64,000 nucleotides of DNA from Opitutaceae bacterium (GCA_028284385.1 JANQRT010000003.1:1-64000), one strand, 5' to 3'. Positions 34,502 through 43,530 are shown, numbered from the stretch's first letter. Made by a program: numbers and translations. The notes: a model not told the origin generated them from the letters alone.

Positions 34502-35254
34502 CTAAAAAGTGGTTTCACTCGGTTTGGAGAGCGGCTCGTACTGATATCCAATGCCGTGAATGGTCTTCAGGTTGTTGAGCGGGGATCCCTTGCGTTTGAA
34601 GAGATCGCGAATTTTCACGATGTACTGATCGAGAGAGCGGCTTCGGATGTCTGCATGAATTCCCCAAACGGAGTGGATCAAGTTTTTGCGGGTGATAATC
34701 GTATCCGGATTTTCGTGAAAATAGGAAAGAATGCCAATTTCCTTTCGTCCGATAGTTACGACTTCACCGTCCTGGAAAGTGATTTCCATGGTGGTAGGGT
34801 TGACGTCGGCGCTGTTGAATTCGAAAGGCGAATCCGTTAAGCGAACGTTCTTCGTCACGTTGAAGTCGTTCGCTACTTCAGCTCTGCGAAGGACGGCGTG
34901 TATTCGAGCCACCAACTCCGGGGCGCTGAACGGTTTCGTCACGTAATCGTCGGCACCCAGTTCCAGACCCTTTACTTTTGAAATCTCGGAATCGTTGCCA
35001 GTGAGAAAGATGGTGGGAATATTGATGTCTTCTCTCTTTAGATCCTCCATGAAGGCGAATCCATTCTGGTCGGGTAGAGTAAGATCGAGGAGAATGATGT
35101 TGGCGAAATTGTTTTTGAGGAAACGCATCGCCAAAGCGCAGCGATTGCAGATCTGGGTCTGCATCCCGGCTGCTTCCAAGTGCTCGGAAATCACGTTCGC
35201 AAGTTCCGCCTCATCCTCTACAATCAAGACTAATGGTTTTGGTTTTGTTGCCAT
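34502..35254 (-). CDS. OmpR/PhoB-type response regulator
   Basis: The 250-residue protein has a receiver domain (acidic pair in VEDE, phosphoacceptor Asp in ILLDLTLPDQNG near residue 56, Thr in FLTGN, Lys in YVTKPF) and a winged-helix DNA-binding domain ending TIHGIGYQYEP. No histidine kinase is adjacent, so its signal is unknown. The control region shared with hisG has a palindrome and direct repeats that it could bind. Confidence 0.92.
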   Translation of the reverse strand: MATKPKPLVLIVEDEAELANVISEHLEAAGMQTQICNRCALAMRFLKNNFANIILLDLTLPDQNGFAFMEDLKREDINIPTIFLTGNDSEISKVKGLELGADDYVTKPFSAPELVARIHAVLRRAEVANDFNVTKNVRLTDSPFEFNSADVNPTTMEITFQDGEVVTIGRKEIGILSYFHENPDTIITRKNLIHSVWGIHADIRSRSLDQYIVKIRDLFKRKGSPLNNLKTIHGIGYQYEPLSKPSETTF

Positions 35255-35383
35255 AAGCGTTGTTCTGAATTTCGAAACTCCTTTGGATTAGAGGGCTGGT
35301 TGTAAACACCTATAATTTGAATCAGAGTATTCATTGATTGAGGTAAGGGAATGCCTAAACCTACGGTCACGATCTGAACTCGA

Positions 35384-35439
35384 TTTAAGCATTCTTAAAC
35401 ATACATGAAATTAACAAATGTAAAATGTAAAAACGTAAA
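35384..35439. promoter_or_regulatory. Palindrome and direct repeats between response regulator and hisG
   Basis: TTTAAG and CTTAAA (35384-35399) form an inverted repeat with a 4-base spacer. Downstream lie two adjacent ATGTAAA units (35418-35431) and a related ACGTAAA (35433-35439). Tandem 7-8-base units resemble operator layouts but have the wrong spacing for a classic Pho box (11). Confidence 0.3.
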
Positions 35440-35486
35440 TTCTGTGAGAAAAATTTGTTAGCTTTTGGCTTGCTCCTTGGAAATGG

Positions 35487-36389
35487 ATGAGGTTTCGAAA
35501 GATCGTGTCACAGGAAGAGCCACTTATCATGTTCGGGTTCCCGAAAGGAAGCCTTGAAGAGGGAGCGATCGGTTTGTTCGCCAAGGCGGGTTGGATTATT
35601 CGAAAGAGCTCTCGATCCTACAAGCCAAGCATCAATGACCCCGAGTTGGATGGGCGATTTGTACGCAGCCAGGAGATTAGTCGCTACGTGGACCATGGCT
35701 ACTTCGATTGTGGACTGTGTGGATACGACTGGGTAGTCGAGAACGGATCGGATGTTGTTGAAGTATGCGATATCGTCTACAGTCGGTCTTCCAATCGTCC
35801 TTCGCATTGGGTTCTGGCGGCTCCTCAGAATTCGGAAATCAAGACGGTTGCCGATTTGCAAGGAAAGCGAATTGCCACCGAGCTGGTCAATCTCACGCGA
35901 TCGTTTTTGAAAGAAAAAGGGATTGAGGCTGAAGTGGAATTTTCCTGGGGGGCCACCGAGGTCAAGGTTCCCGATATGGTGGACGCCATTGTCGAGCTAA
36001 CCGAAACCGGCAATTCGCTTCGAGCCAACAATTTGCGTATCGTCGATACGTTGCTGCAGACCAACCCTAAACTCATTGCCAATAAGCAGAGCTGGGAGAA
36101 TCCCGTCAAGCGCTCGAAAATCGAGAATATCGCGATGATGCTTCAAGCGGCTCTTTCCGCTACAGACAAGGTTGGACTTAAGTTGAACGCGCCTCGGGAA
36201 TCGCTGGAAAAGATTCTCGGCATCCTTCCTTCTTTGAGGAATCCGACAGTGAACCGTCTTACCGACGAAGGTTGGTGCGCGGTCGAAGTGATTCTTTCCG
36301 AAGATGCGGTTCGCGACATCATCCCGGAATTGAAGAAACTCGGGGCGGAAGGGATTATCGAATACCCGCTCAACAAGGTAGTCTACTAG
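35487..36389 (+). CDS. hisG: ATP phosphoribosyltransferase, long form
   Basis: The 300-residue protein begins with the PRPP/ATP-binding segment IMFGFPKGSLEEG and has DIVELTETGNSLRANN-type sequence near residue 170 (here DAIVELTETGNSLRANNL). About 75 C-terminal residues form the ACT-like regulatory domain (PSLRNPTVNRLTDEGW), so it is the long HisG that senses histidine itself and needs no HisZ. It catalyses the first step of histidine synthesis. No other his genes are next to it. Confidence 0.95.
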   Translation: MRFRKIVSQEEPLIMFGFPKGSLEEGAIGLFAKAGWIIRKSSRSYKPSINDPELDGRFVRSQEISRYVDHGYFDCGLCGYDWVVENGSDVVEVCDIVYSRSSNRPSHWVLAAPQNSEIKTVADLQGKRIATELVNLTRSFLKEKGIEAEVEFSWGATEVKVPDMVDAIVELTETGNSLRANNLRIVDTLLQTNPKLIANKQSWENPVKRSKIENIAMMLQAALSATDKVGLKLNAPRESLEKILGILPSLRNPTVNRLTDEGWCAVEVILSEDAVRDIIPELKKLGAEGIIEYPLNKVVY

Positions 36390-36456
36390 TACAGGCGATC
36401 AATCAGATCGCTATTCGCTAGGTCGGAGAAAGTTCGGTTTTTAAATTCGGTTAAAT

Positions 36457-36485
36457 TTGCCATAATTTTCCTCCGATTCTAAATA
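36457..36485 (+). promoter_or_regulatory. Promoter of rpsA
   Basis: TTGCCA (36457-36462) and TAAATA (36480-36485) are spaced by 17 bases. Transcription from about 36492 would give a leader of roughly 190 bases before the ATG, containing a GCCGC-tttt-GCGGC hairpin (36600-36613). A long structured leader fits translational control of ribosomal protein S1, though autoregulation is not shown. Confidence 0.5.
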
Positions 36486-36680
36486 TTACGCTTGCTCAAG
36501 CATTGGTGAGACGCGATTGTCTCCGCCTTTCAATTTTTTCGGCTACTAACCACTCGCTTTGCCGAGACGCTTCCAGGCGAGTTAATTAGCATGCAACCCG
36601 CCGCTTTTGCGGCACTTACAAAGTCAAGTTCTAGAGGGGAATGGTAAGCGCCTTCGTGATACTTGGTCTACCCATCTATT

Positions 36681-38339
36681 ATGAGTTCGATAATGGCAGA
36701 ACTCTTGGCCCAGACCACCTTCGATAAGCTGAAGGAAGGCACTATCATCCAGGGCCTTATAACCGAAATACGCCAAACCGAAGTCGTTGTCGATATCGGT
36801 GGCAAATCAGAGGGCCTCATCCCAGCGTCCGAATTCGTCGACCTGGGCGATCTGCAAATCGGCGAGGAAATCGAAGTCTACCTCGAAAAGCTCGAGGACA
36901 GAGAGGGCAATCCGACCCTTTCCTTCGATAAGGCCGAGCAGAAAAAGAATTGGGAGAATATAATCAACAAGTGTGAGGAAGGCTCCATTGTCCAAGGTCG
37001 CGTGAAGGCCAAGGTCAAGGGAGGCCTCATCGTTAGCATCGGAGTCGATGCTTTCCTGCCGGCTTCCCACATTGATGTTCAGCCTCCCAAGAATCTAGAT
37101 CAGTACGTTACCCAGACTTACGATTTCAAGGTTCTCAAAATTAATCTGGAGCGAAAGAATATCGTCTTGTCTCGACGCGAGCTCATCGAAGAGCAACGCA
37201 CCAGCAAGCGCCGTGAGCTTCTCGATAAAGTCCAGCCTGGCGATGTGGTCAAAGGCACCGTCAAGAACATCACCGATTTCGGAGCCTTTATCGATTTGGA
37301 TGGCATGGACGGCCTTCTCCACATCACCGATATGAGCTGGGGACGCATTTCCCATCCAAGCGAGATGCTGAAGCAGGGCGAAGAAATCGATGTAATGATC
37401 ATCGAAATCAATCGCGAGAAAGAGCGCGTGTCGCTTGGCCTGAAGCAGACCAGATCCAATCCTTGGGAAAACATCGAAAACAAGTATCCCATCGGGGCCA
37501 AAGTCGCTGGCAAAGTTGTCAACTTGGTGCCTTACGGAGCTTTCATCGAGATCGAGGAAGGGGTCGAGGGTTTGGTTCACGTCACCGAGATGTCCTGGAC
37601 CAAGCGTATCACCAAGCCGAGCGAGCTGCTTAGGGTGGGTGACGACGTCGAAGCGGTTGTCCTCGGTATTCAGAAGGAAGAGGAGAAGATATCTCTCGGT
37701 ATCCGTCAGCTAGAGCCAAATCCCTGGGATATGGTGGTTCACAACTATCCTGTTGGCGCCCACGTCCATGGCAAGGTTCGCAACATCACCACTTATGGGG
37801 CTTTCGTTGAGCTGGAAGAAGGCATCGATGGCATGGTTCACGTTTCCGACATGTCTTGGACTCGCAAGATCAACCATCCTAGCGAAGTGCTTAAGAAGGG
37901 CGACGAGATCGACGCCATCGTGCTCGATGTCGATACCAGCCAGCAGAGAATATCTCTCGGCATGAAGCAGCTTGGCGACGATCCTTGGAGCGATATCGAT
38001 GGTCGGTTCCGTATCGGCGATGTGGTTACCGGAAAGATTTCCAAGATCACTTCGTTTGGAGCGTTTGTCGAGCTTCAGGATCACATCGACGGACTGGTGC
38101 ACATCAGCCAGATAAGCGAAGAGCGTGTCGAGAAAGTGAAAGACCTTTTGAATATTGGCGAAGAAGTCACTGCTCGCGTCATCAAAATCGATCGCGAAGA
38201 GAGGCGTATCGGCCTCAGCATCAAGGCGGCTAGTTACGACGAAGAGCAGCTGGCAGCCGAGACCGCCACTTATGATAACATGAAGGAAGGCGGCGACTTG
38301 ATGAATCTGGGAGATATTCTCGACCAGGCCACGAAGTAG
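36681..38339 (+). CDS. rpsA: 30S ribosomal protein S1
   Basis: The protein has six S1 OB-fold repeats. The last four are the most alike (for example GDVVKGTVKNITDFGAFIDL and GDVVTGKISKITSFGAFVEL), each ending with a GLVHxTxMSW-like piece. ATG at 36681 gives 552 residues; a second ATG at 36693 is possible, while an upstream TTG is unlikely. S1 unfolds mRNA on the small subunit, which matters in genomes with few Shine-Dalgarno sites such as this one. Confidence 0.96.
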   Translation: MSSIMAELLAQTTFDKLKEGTIIQGLITEIRQTEVVVDIGGKSEGLIPASEFVDLGDLQIGEEIEVYLEKLEDREGNPTLSFDKAEQKKNWENIINKCEEGSIVQGRVKAKVKGGLIVSIGVDAFLPASHIDVQPPKNLDQYVTQTYDFKVLKINLERKNIVLSRRELIEEQRTSKRRELLDKVQPGDVVKGTVKNITDFGAFIDLDGMDGLLHITDMSWGRISHPSEMLKQGEEIDVMIIEINREKERVSLGLKQTRSNPWENIENKYPIGAKVAGKVVNLVPYGAFIEIEEGVEGLVHVTEMSWTKRITKPSELLRVGDDVEAVVLGIQKEEEKISLGIRQLEPNPWDMVVHNYPVGAHVHGKVRNITTYGAFVELEEGIDGMVHVSDMSWTRKINHPSEVLKKGDEIDAIVLDVDTSQQRISLGMKQLGDDPWSDIDGRFRIGDVVTGKISKITSFGAFVELQDHIDGLVHISQISEERVEKVKDLLNIGEEVTARVIKIDREERRIGLSIKAASYDEEQLAAETATYDNMKEGGDLMNLGDILDQATK

Positions 38340-38366
38340 CCGAGTATTCTCAAAATTGATACTTTC

Positions 38367-38396
38367 AAGGCGAACCTCTCAGAGGTTCGCCTTTTT
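38367..38396 (+). terminator. Intrinsic terminator of rpsA
   Basis: A perfect 11-bp stem GGCGAACCTCT/AGAGGTTCGCC with a 1-base centre (38369-38391) is followed by five T residues, 28 bases after the rpsA stop. Confidence 0.92.
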
Positions 38397-38491
38397 CATG
38401 GACGTAAAGAATTCCTGAACTTTTCAAAGCGCTTAATTACCCGCGCATTTGCCTTGAAATTGAGCCTATTATGCAAATCTTTTAATTCCTT

Positions 38492-38866
38492 ATGTCGGTA
38501 TCCGATTTCGCACCTGTGTTGATTCAAGTCGCTCTCGCTGCGGGGCTTGCGGGAACTATATTGCTCGTCAGCCATCTCTTCGGGCAGCGCGGTTCGAAAG
38601 GGAAGATTAAGAATTCGCCATACGAGTGCGGTATTAAGTCCGAAGGCAAAACCAGCACTCGCTTCTCGGTGAAGTTCTACATAACCGCTATGCTTTTCAT
38701 CCTCTTCGATATTGAAGTGGTCTTTTTGATACCTTGGGTTTTGGTATATCGCGATTTTCTTGCCAACAGCATCCCCATTCTTGGTCCGATCCTTTTCTTT
38801 CTTGCCGTTCTTGTAATCGGATTGGTTTACGAAATCAAAAAGGGCGCATTGGAGTGGGAGAAGTAG
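38492..38866 (+). CDS. nuoA: NADH-quinone oxidoreductase subunit A
   Basis: The 124-residue membrane protein has three spans and the NuoA signature YECGIKSEG plus RFSVKFYITAMLFILFDIEV. It is part of the proton-pumping arm of respiratory complex I. Unusually, no other nuo gene follows; the next gene is a diadenylate cyclase-like protein. The rest of the complex must be elsewhere. A hairpin TAGCTAGG/CCTAGCTA (38864-38887) overlaps its stop codon. Confidence 0.94.
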   Translation: MSVSDFAPVLIQVALAAGLAGTILLVSHLFGQRGSKGKIKNSPYECGIKSEGKTSTRFSVKFYITAMLFILFDIEVVFLIPWVLVYRDFLANSIPILGPILFFLAVLVIGLVYEIKKGALEWEK

Positions 38867-38887
38867 CTAGGTTTATCCGCCTAGCTA
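38864..38887 (+). other. Hairpin at the nuoA stop
   Basis: An 8-bp perfect stem with an 8-base loop spans the stop codon and the start of the 37-base nuoA-cyclase gap. There is no U-run, so it may modulate RNA stability or read-through, not terminate transcription. Confidence 0.4.
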
Positions 38888-38903
38888 AAATGGGCTAAAC
38901 GTT

Positions 38904-40268
38904 ATGCGATTGGATCGATACTTTTCGCGCAAACGAGCGCTGGAACTGGAGAGCGATACGCTTGAGGGGTGCCTCAAGGAATTGCTTAAGGTTTCGACAT
39001 CCCAATTCAAGGATCTCGAACGCAAGAAGCTTCTCCCCGGGTTGATCGCTCGCGAAAACACGATGACTACTTATCTGGGGCACGGCGTGGCGCTTCCCCA
39101 TATACGGGTAAAGATGAACCGAAGATACATTTTCGCTGTTGGCCGTAGCGAAGCGGGCATCGAATATGAAGGCCCAAAGGAGACCGAAAAAGTAAGGCTG
39201 ATTCTTCTTCTGCTAGCTGGAGATAATGCTAAAGACTATCTTAATGTGCTGGCTGCTGTCGCTAGGCTGGTTAAGGACAAGTCCTTCATCGACGGATTAG
39301 TCGAGGCTCCGGACATCGAGGAACTCTACGATCGATTGATTGCCGGATTTGGAGGTATTTTGGCTCCTGCGAAAAAGACGCGGCAAAGCTCGATCAATAA
39401 GCTGATCTTCCGTCAAGCGGTCCAGGTTGCGAAAGGAACGCATTGCGATTCAATCGCCGTTTTCGGGGACACCATGCTGACCAATCCATTGCTCACGCAC
39501 GATAGTTTTCAGAAATTCAAAACCGTTCTGATCACGCGTCGGGCGAAGGAAGGGGATTTTGATGATTCGACTTTCAGCCATGTCATTCAAGTTCGCTCTT
39601 TTTCGAGGGGACGTCTTTCGCAAGCTCGCTCCGCTTTCCTGGTTGGGCTTACAAGGGGCGTTTTTAGCATCAACGAAAAGATCTGCTGCATAGGCGGAAT
39701 CCCGGACACGGATCAGTTCGATACGATTATGGTTGTTGATATGCGGCAGGAGTTTCAGACTCTCCTAGCCGAGCACGACAACTTTATGCCCGCTGACGTT
39801 TCCCCGGAAGTTCTGGAACGGGTTATTGGCATCGCTACGGAGTTGTCCGTCGAAGGACGAGAGGGTCGGCCGGTGGGAACGCTCTTCGTTCTTGGCGATG
39901 TGGAAAAGGTCGAAGAGATGACCAAGCCATTGGTATTGAATCCATTCCATGGATACAAGGAGGAGGATATCAATATTTTGAGTCCTTTTATGGACGAGAC
40001 AGTCAAGGAGTACTCGAGCCTGGATGGAGCTTTCATTATTCGTGGCGATGGGGTGCTGATTTCAGCTGGGAGTCTCATTCACGCTCCGGACTACTACCAT
40101 TCTCTCCCTAGCGGTCTCGGAGCTCGCCATGCCGCCGCCGCCGCCATTTCGGTGGCTACTAACTGTATTTCGATTGTCGTTTCCTCAAGCACCGGCCAGA
40201 TCACGGTTTTTCGAAATGGCATCTCGCTGCCGCTAATGGAAAAGCCGTTCAGCAGCAATACTCGCTGA
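38904..40268 (+). CDS. PTS-IIA-like/diadenylate cyclase fusion
   Basis: Residues about 5-150 look like a PTS EIIA type-2 (fructose/nitrogen) domain with the phosphoacceptor His in GVALPHIRV (His66). Residues about 300-445 form a DisA_N diadenylate cyclase domain: ELSVEGREGRPVGTLFVLGD, DGAFIIRGDG (DGA at 374-376) and GARHAAAAAISVAT (406-419). The family RHR motif is RHA, with Arg replaced by Ala. The middle 150-300 is a linker domain of Rossmann-like look. The protein should bind and condense two ATP into c-di-AMP, a potassium and osmotic signal, under control of a phosphorylatable sensor; both are inferences. It may be co-transcribed with nuoA. Confidence 0.8.
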   Translation: MRLDRYFSRKRALELESDTLEGCLKELLKVSTSQFKDLERKKLLPGLIARENTMTTYLGHGVALPHIRVKMNRRYIFAVGRSEAGIEYEGPKETEKVRLILLLLAGDNAKDYLNVLAAVARLVKDKSFIDGLVEAPDIEELYDRLIAGFGGILAPAKKTRQSSINKLIFRQAVQVAKGTHCDSIAVFGDTMLTNPLLTHDSFQKFKTVLITRRAKEGDFDDSTFSHVIQVRSFSRGRLSQARSAFLVGLTRGVFSINEKICCIGGIPDTDQFDTIMVVDMRQEFQTLLAEHDNFMPADVSPEVLERVIGIATELSVEGREGRPVGTLFVLGDVEKVEEMTKPLVLNPFHGYKEEDINILSPFMDETVKEYSSLDGAFIIRGDGVLISAGSLIHAPDYYHSLPSGLGARHAAAAAISVATNCISIVVSSSTGQITVFRNGISLPLMEKPFSSNTR

Positions 40269-40375
40269 GGTAATCAGACCCAGTTCTCTCTCGTTCTGGC
40301 TTAAGGGAGCTGGAAAAAACGATTGATTTTCGGAAAAAACCTGCGATGTATCCTCATCCTTAATCTTAAAATACT

Positions 40376-40543
40376 ATGCCACGCGAAGTAATCACTCTCG
40401 AATGCACGGAAGCTAAAGCAGAAGGAAAGCCCGTCTCACGTTATCTATCCTCTCGTAATAAGAAGACCGTTACGGAGCGTGTAGAGAAGAAGAAGTACAA
40501 TCCGCATCTCAAGCGGCACACCCTGCATAAGGAGATTAAGTAG
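40376..40543 (+). CDS. rpmG: 50S ribosomal protein L33
   Basis: This 55-residue basic protein has the L33 pattern: VITLECTEA at the start, [10 protein letters not shown] in the middle and [15 protein letters not shown] at the end. The paired Cys zinc ribbon of some L33 forms is absent (only one Cys), so it is a C-minus form. It is a one-gene unit with its own terminator; an upstream TTGATT box about 50 bases before the start may be part of its promoter. Confidence 0.93.
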   Translation: MPREVITLECTEAKAEGKPVSRYLSSRNKKTVTERVEKKKYNPHLKRHTLHKEIK

Positions 40544-40571
40544 ACTCTTCTTTAGACCCGGATTTTCAAAT

Positions 40572-40602
40572 TAAAAGCGACGCCAAATGGCGTCGCTTTT
40601 TT
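40572..40602. terminator. Bidirectional terminator after rpmG
   Basis: GCGACGCC (40577-40584) pairs with GGCGTCGC (40589-40596) around an AAAT loop, with TTTTTT after it and AAAA before it. It serves rpmG on the plus strand and the small opposing gene on the minus strand. Confidence 0.92.
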
Positions 40603-40642
40603 AATTTTCAAATTTATGCTCAAAAACGCTTTGCGGACGATT

Positions 40643-40876
40643 TCAGTCTTCCGAAGCGGTGTTATTTCTGCGGCTGGCTCGCCAACCGTCTCTGTGTTTT
40701 CGTATCCAGTCTAGTAATGCTCTCTCGAATCCAATGTCATATCCGAGTCTTTCGGATTCCAGCCATTTGTGTCTGAGAATTTCTTCTCTTTCGGCTAGGA
40801 ATTCCTGGTATAAGCTCGAACGCTTCACAAACTCGTGTTGGTCATTCGACTGATACTCTTCTGCTAACATATACAT
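40643..40876 (-). CDS. Small DUF4032-like conserved protein
   Basis: The 77-residue protein is charged and helical. Its second half, with HKWLESERLGYDIGFERAL then DWIRKHRDGW, resembles the conserved end of DUF4032 proteins and of short proteins found in several Gram-negative phyla. No catalytic motif is evident and function is unknown. It is bounded by a shared terminator downstream; the 230-base gap upstream, before the Mrp-like gene, holds nothing I can identify. Confidence 0.6.
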   Translation of the reverse strand: MYMLAEEYQSNDQHEFVKRSSLYQEFLAEREEILRHKWLESERLGYDIGFERALLDWIRKHRDGWRASRRNNTASED

Positions 40877-41108
40877 TAGTTGCGCTTCTGTTTATACAAC
40901 TGGTTGTTCTTCTCAACGTTAAAAGACTATCGCTCGTTTTTGAGAACAAGGCAATGAGTCTCAGAGGTTTTAACAAAAGCAAAATAGGTTTCTTCAGGGA
41001 AACGATTGAATATGAATGAGTTGCTGGCAATTTTATTCTAATGAGTTAGAGTGTATTCTCTAATGACAGAGGGTAAACCAGGATGAAATCTTCAATAATC
41101 GCTGAAAT

Positions 41109-42164
41109 TTAAGAAAGCTTTTCCTCAAGTTTCGAGGCGATTTCAAAAAAGGCTTTTGCTGAACTGGATTCCGGAGAAGTCTCTGTGACGGGAATCCCGG
41201 AATCGCCAGCTTCACGTATTGAAACATCCAAAGGGATTTTGCCCAAAAAATCGGTTCCTAGGTCATCTGCTGTCGATTGCCCTCCGCCTTCGCCGAAAAT
41301 CGCGCTTCTCGAGCCGTCTGGAAGCTCGATGAAGCTCATGTTTTCAGCTACTCCCAAGATGGGCACATTCGTTTTCTCCAGCATCTTAGCTCCACGAAGG
41401 GCGACTTGCGTAGCTGCTGCCTGAGGGGTTGTAATAATTAAAGCTCCTTTCAGAGGTATCGTTTGTACTAGAGAAAGCTGGGCGTCTCCCGTTCCAGGGG
41501 GCAGGTCGATGAGAAGGGTATCGATTTCTCCCCACATCACGTTATGGATGAATTGCTGTATCGTTTTCTGGATCATTGGGCCTCTCCAAATGACTGGAGT
41601 CTCCTCGTCGATGAGAAACCCCATGGACATTATCTTAATGCCGTGATTCTCAAGCGGAACGATGCTTTCGCCTTCGATTTCCGGACGTTTGTTGATTCCC
41701 ATCATCAGGGGGATCGATGGACCGTAGATATCGCAGTCCAGTAGACCAATTCGTTTTCCTGAAGACTGGCCGATCGCTTTCAACGCGCAGGCGAGATTTG
41801 CTGAGAAGGTTGATTTTCCCACTCCTCCTTTTCCGCTGGCAATGGCGATCACATTCTTGATTCCCTTAATGGGAGATTGGTCTGGCGAGGAGGGAGTCGA
41901 TGTTGGAGCTGCGGCCTTTTTCGCAGTATTTATGGAGACGTTCACCTCCACTTCATTTACTTCTTCCAGGGCATTCAAAACGGTCTCTACATCATTGCGG
42001 ATGCGAGCTGCCATACTGTGATCGCTCGTGGTGACGTTGAGGTTTACGATTGCTTTGCCTTCATTGAATTCAGCGGAGCGTACTAGGCCGAAGGATACAA
42101 TATCCCTGCTGAAACCTGGATACTTGACGGTCGATAGGGCCTTGTTGATAGCTTCTTGGCTCAC
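41109..42164 (-). CDS. apbC: Mrp/ApbC-type iron-sulfur carrier ATPase
   Basis: The 351-residue protein has an N-terminal MIP18-like domain (about 1-80), then a deviant Walker A, ASGKGGVGKST near residue 110, and the DLPPGTGD switch near residue 221. It belongs to the Mrp/NBP35 group that carries Fe-S clusters to apo-proteins. The C-terminal CxxC that normally bridges the cluster is missing: the family segment ENMSxFxCPxC reads ENMSFIELPDGSRSAIFG. So cluster binding, if any, must differ. It is divergent from tolB. Confidence 0.9.
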   Translation of the reverse strand: MSQEAINKALSTVKYPGFSRDIVSFGLVRSAEFNEGKAIVNLNVTTSDHSMAARIRNDVETVLNALEEVNEVEVNVSINTAKKAAAPTSTPSSPDQSPIKGIKNVIAIASGKGGVGKSTFSANLACALKAIGQSSGKRIGLLDCDIYGPSIPLMMGINKRPEIEGESIVPLENHGIKIMSMGFLIDEETPVIWRGPMIQKTIQQFIHNVMWGEIDTLLIDLPPGTGDAQLSLVQTIPLKGALIITTPQAAATQVALRGAKMLEKTNVPILGVAENMSFIELPDGSRSAIFGEGGGQSTADDLGTDFLGKIPLDVSIREAGDSGIPVTETSPESSSAKAFFEIASKLEEKLS

Positions 42165-42296
42165 GGTTGTTTTAAGTTGTCGGTTGGTGTTTTTCTTCCC
42201 ATCGCTCTTGCGCAGCCTTGCGAATGAGCTGTAGAAGATATCTCTTTAGAAACCTGAAACATTCGCTGGACTGTCAAGTCTGGGGTTCTTCAGAGC

Positions 42297-43517
42297 ATGA
42301 TTCCTATCTATTCGAAAATTCTAGTTTGCCTGTTAATCGCCACTATCGGCGCTCTTCAAGTCTCCGCCCAAGGCGCTCCCCGAGATATCGGGCCTATCTA
42401 CGTCACTCCTGGCCTGACTACCTATGGCATCGTTGTTCGTTCCGATGATGAAATGGCTAAGGGACTGCTTACCCGAGCGATGACGGCTCATGGGGGGTAT
42501 CGAGTAGAGAACTCGATGAACAAGGCGTCCTTCGCGTTTAACATTCGTATCGTTAGCGAGACGGCTGCGCAGCTTATCATTTCCTCTGGAGTGCCAGAGC
42601 AGGAACAGCATCGCGAGACGGTAGTCGGGCAATCCAAGCGCCAGGCCATTTTTAAAGCCATTGATTTGGCTATTCGCAAGACCAGCGGTCAGCCAGGTTT
42701 CTTTTCGGGAAAGATCGCCTATGTGGGAGAGCATCAGGGTCGCCCGGAGCTTTTTGCAGTAGACTTTTTCTTTGGAGAGGGCTACCGGCTGACTCAGGAT
42801 CGAGCGGAAATCGTCCGACCTAGATGGTCTCCCGATGGTAGTTATATCGTCTATACCAGTTTCAAGTCGGGATACGCTAATATCCACAGAATGGATATGA
42901 GGCAGCAACGCTATATTGTGATGGCTAAATTCGATGGTACCAACACCAGCGCCCGGTATAGCCCTGATGGCAGTCGCATTGCGATGGTTCTGACGGGTGG
43001 CGGAAATGCCGATGTTTATGTCGGTTCTAGCAATCCCTCGCAGCTCAAGTTAAGAAACATCACCAAGTCCAGGGGAGAGGAAGCTGCTCCTTGTTGGTCG
43101 AAAGATGGAGCTCAGCTCATATTTTCTTCCGATATTGGAAGCGGAGTGCAGCTTTACCGTTCCACGGTTTTCGGAGGCGGGATGCGTCGGATACCTACCG
43201 ATATAAGTCGCTACTGTGCTGAGCCTGACTGGAATCACGCCAATCCGGACCTCATCGCCTTCACTGTTCGGGTTGGAGACGGCTTTCAGATCGCCACCTA
43301 TAGTTTCAAAGAAGGACGGAGCCGTTTTGCGACTTCCGAATCGGGTGACGCCGTGCAGGCCCAGTGGCTCAACGATGGTCGCCATATTTTGTATACCCGT
43401 AGAACTGCCAATCGAAGACGTATTATACTATTCGATACGATGACCAGTCATCGCTTTCAAATTTCTCCCGACTCGATAGGGAATGCTTCGCAAGCCAGTT
43501 TTTTGCCTCCCAGATAG
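42297..43517 (+). CDS. tolB: TolB-like periplasmic propeller protein
   Basis: A signal peptide covers residues about 1-25. An N-terminal alpha/beta domain (30-150) and a six-blade propeller follow, with WD40-like blades such as PRWSPDGSYIVYTSFKSG and ARYSPDGSRIAMVLTGGGNAD. Length (406) fits TolB of the Tol-Pal system that holds the outer membrane during division. Pal is found 3.5 kb downstream on the other strand, but TolQRA are not in the window. Confidence 0.88.
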   Translation: MIPIYSKILVCLLIATIGALQVSAQGAPRDIGPIYVTPGLTTYGIVVRSDDEMAKGLLTRAMTAHGGYRVENSMNKASFAFNIRIVSETAAQLIISSGVPEQEQHRETVVGQSKRQAIFKAIDLAIRKTSGQPGFFSGKIAYVGEHQGRPELFAVDFFFGEGYRLTQDRAEIVRPRWSPDGSYIVYTSFKSGYANIHRMDMRQQRYIVMAKFDGTNTSARYSPDGSRIAMVLTGGGNADVYVGSSNPSQLKLRNITKSRGEEAAPCWSKDGAQLIFSSDIGSGVQLYRSTVFGGGMRRIPTDISRYCAEPDWNHANPDLIAFTVRVGDGFQIATYSFKEGRSRFATSESGDAVQAQWLNDGRHILYTRRTANRRRIILFDTMTSHRFQISPDSIGNASQASFLPPR

Positions 43518-43530
43518 TTTAGACCAAATG

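Noticed and set aside
36663..36680. TTG start upstream of rpsA
   Set aside because: Two ATG codons follow within 30 bases and match the usual S1 N-terminus better.
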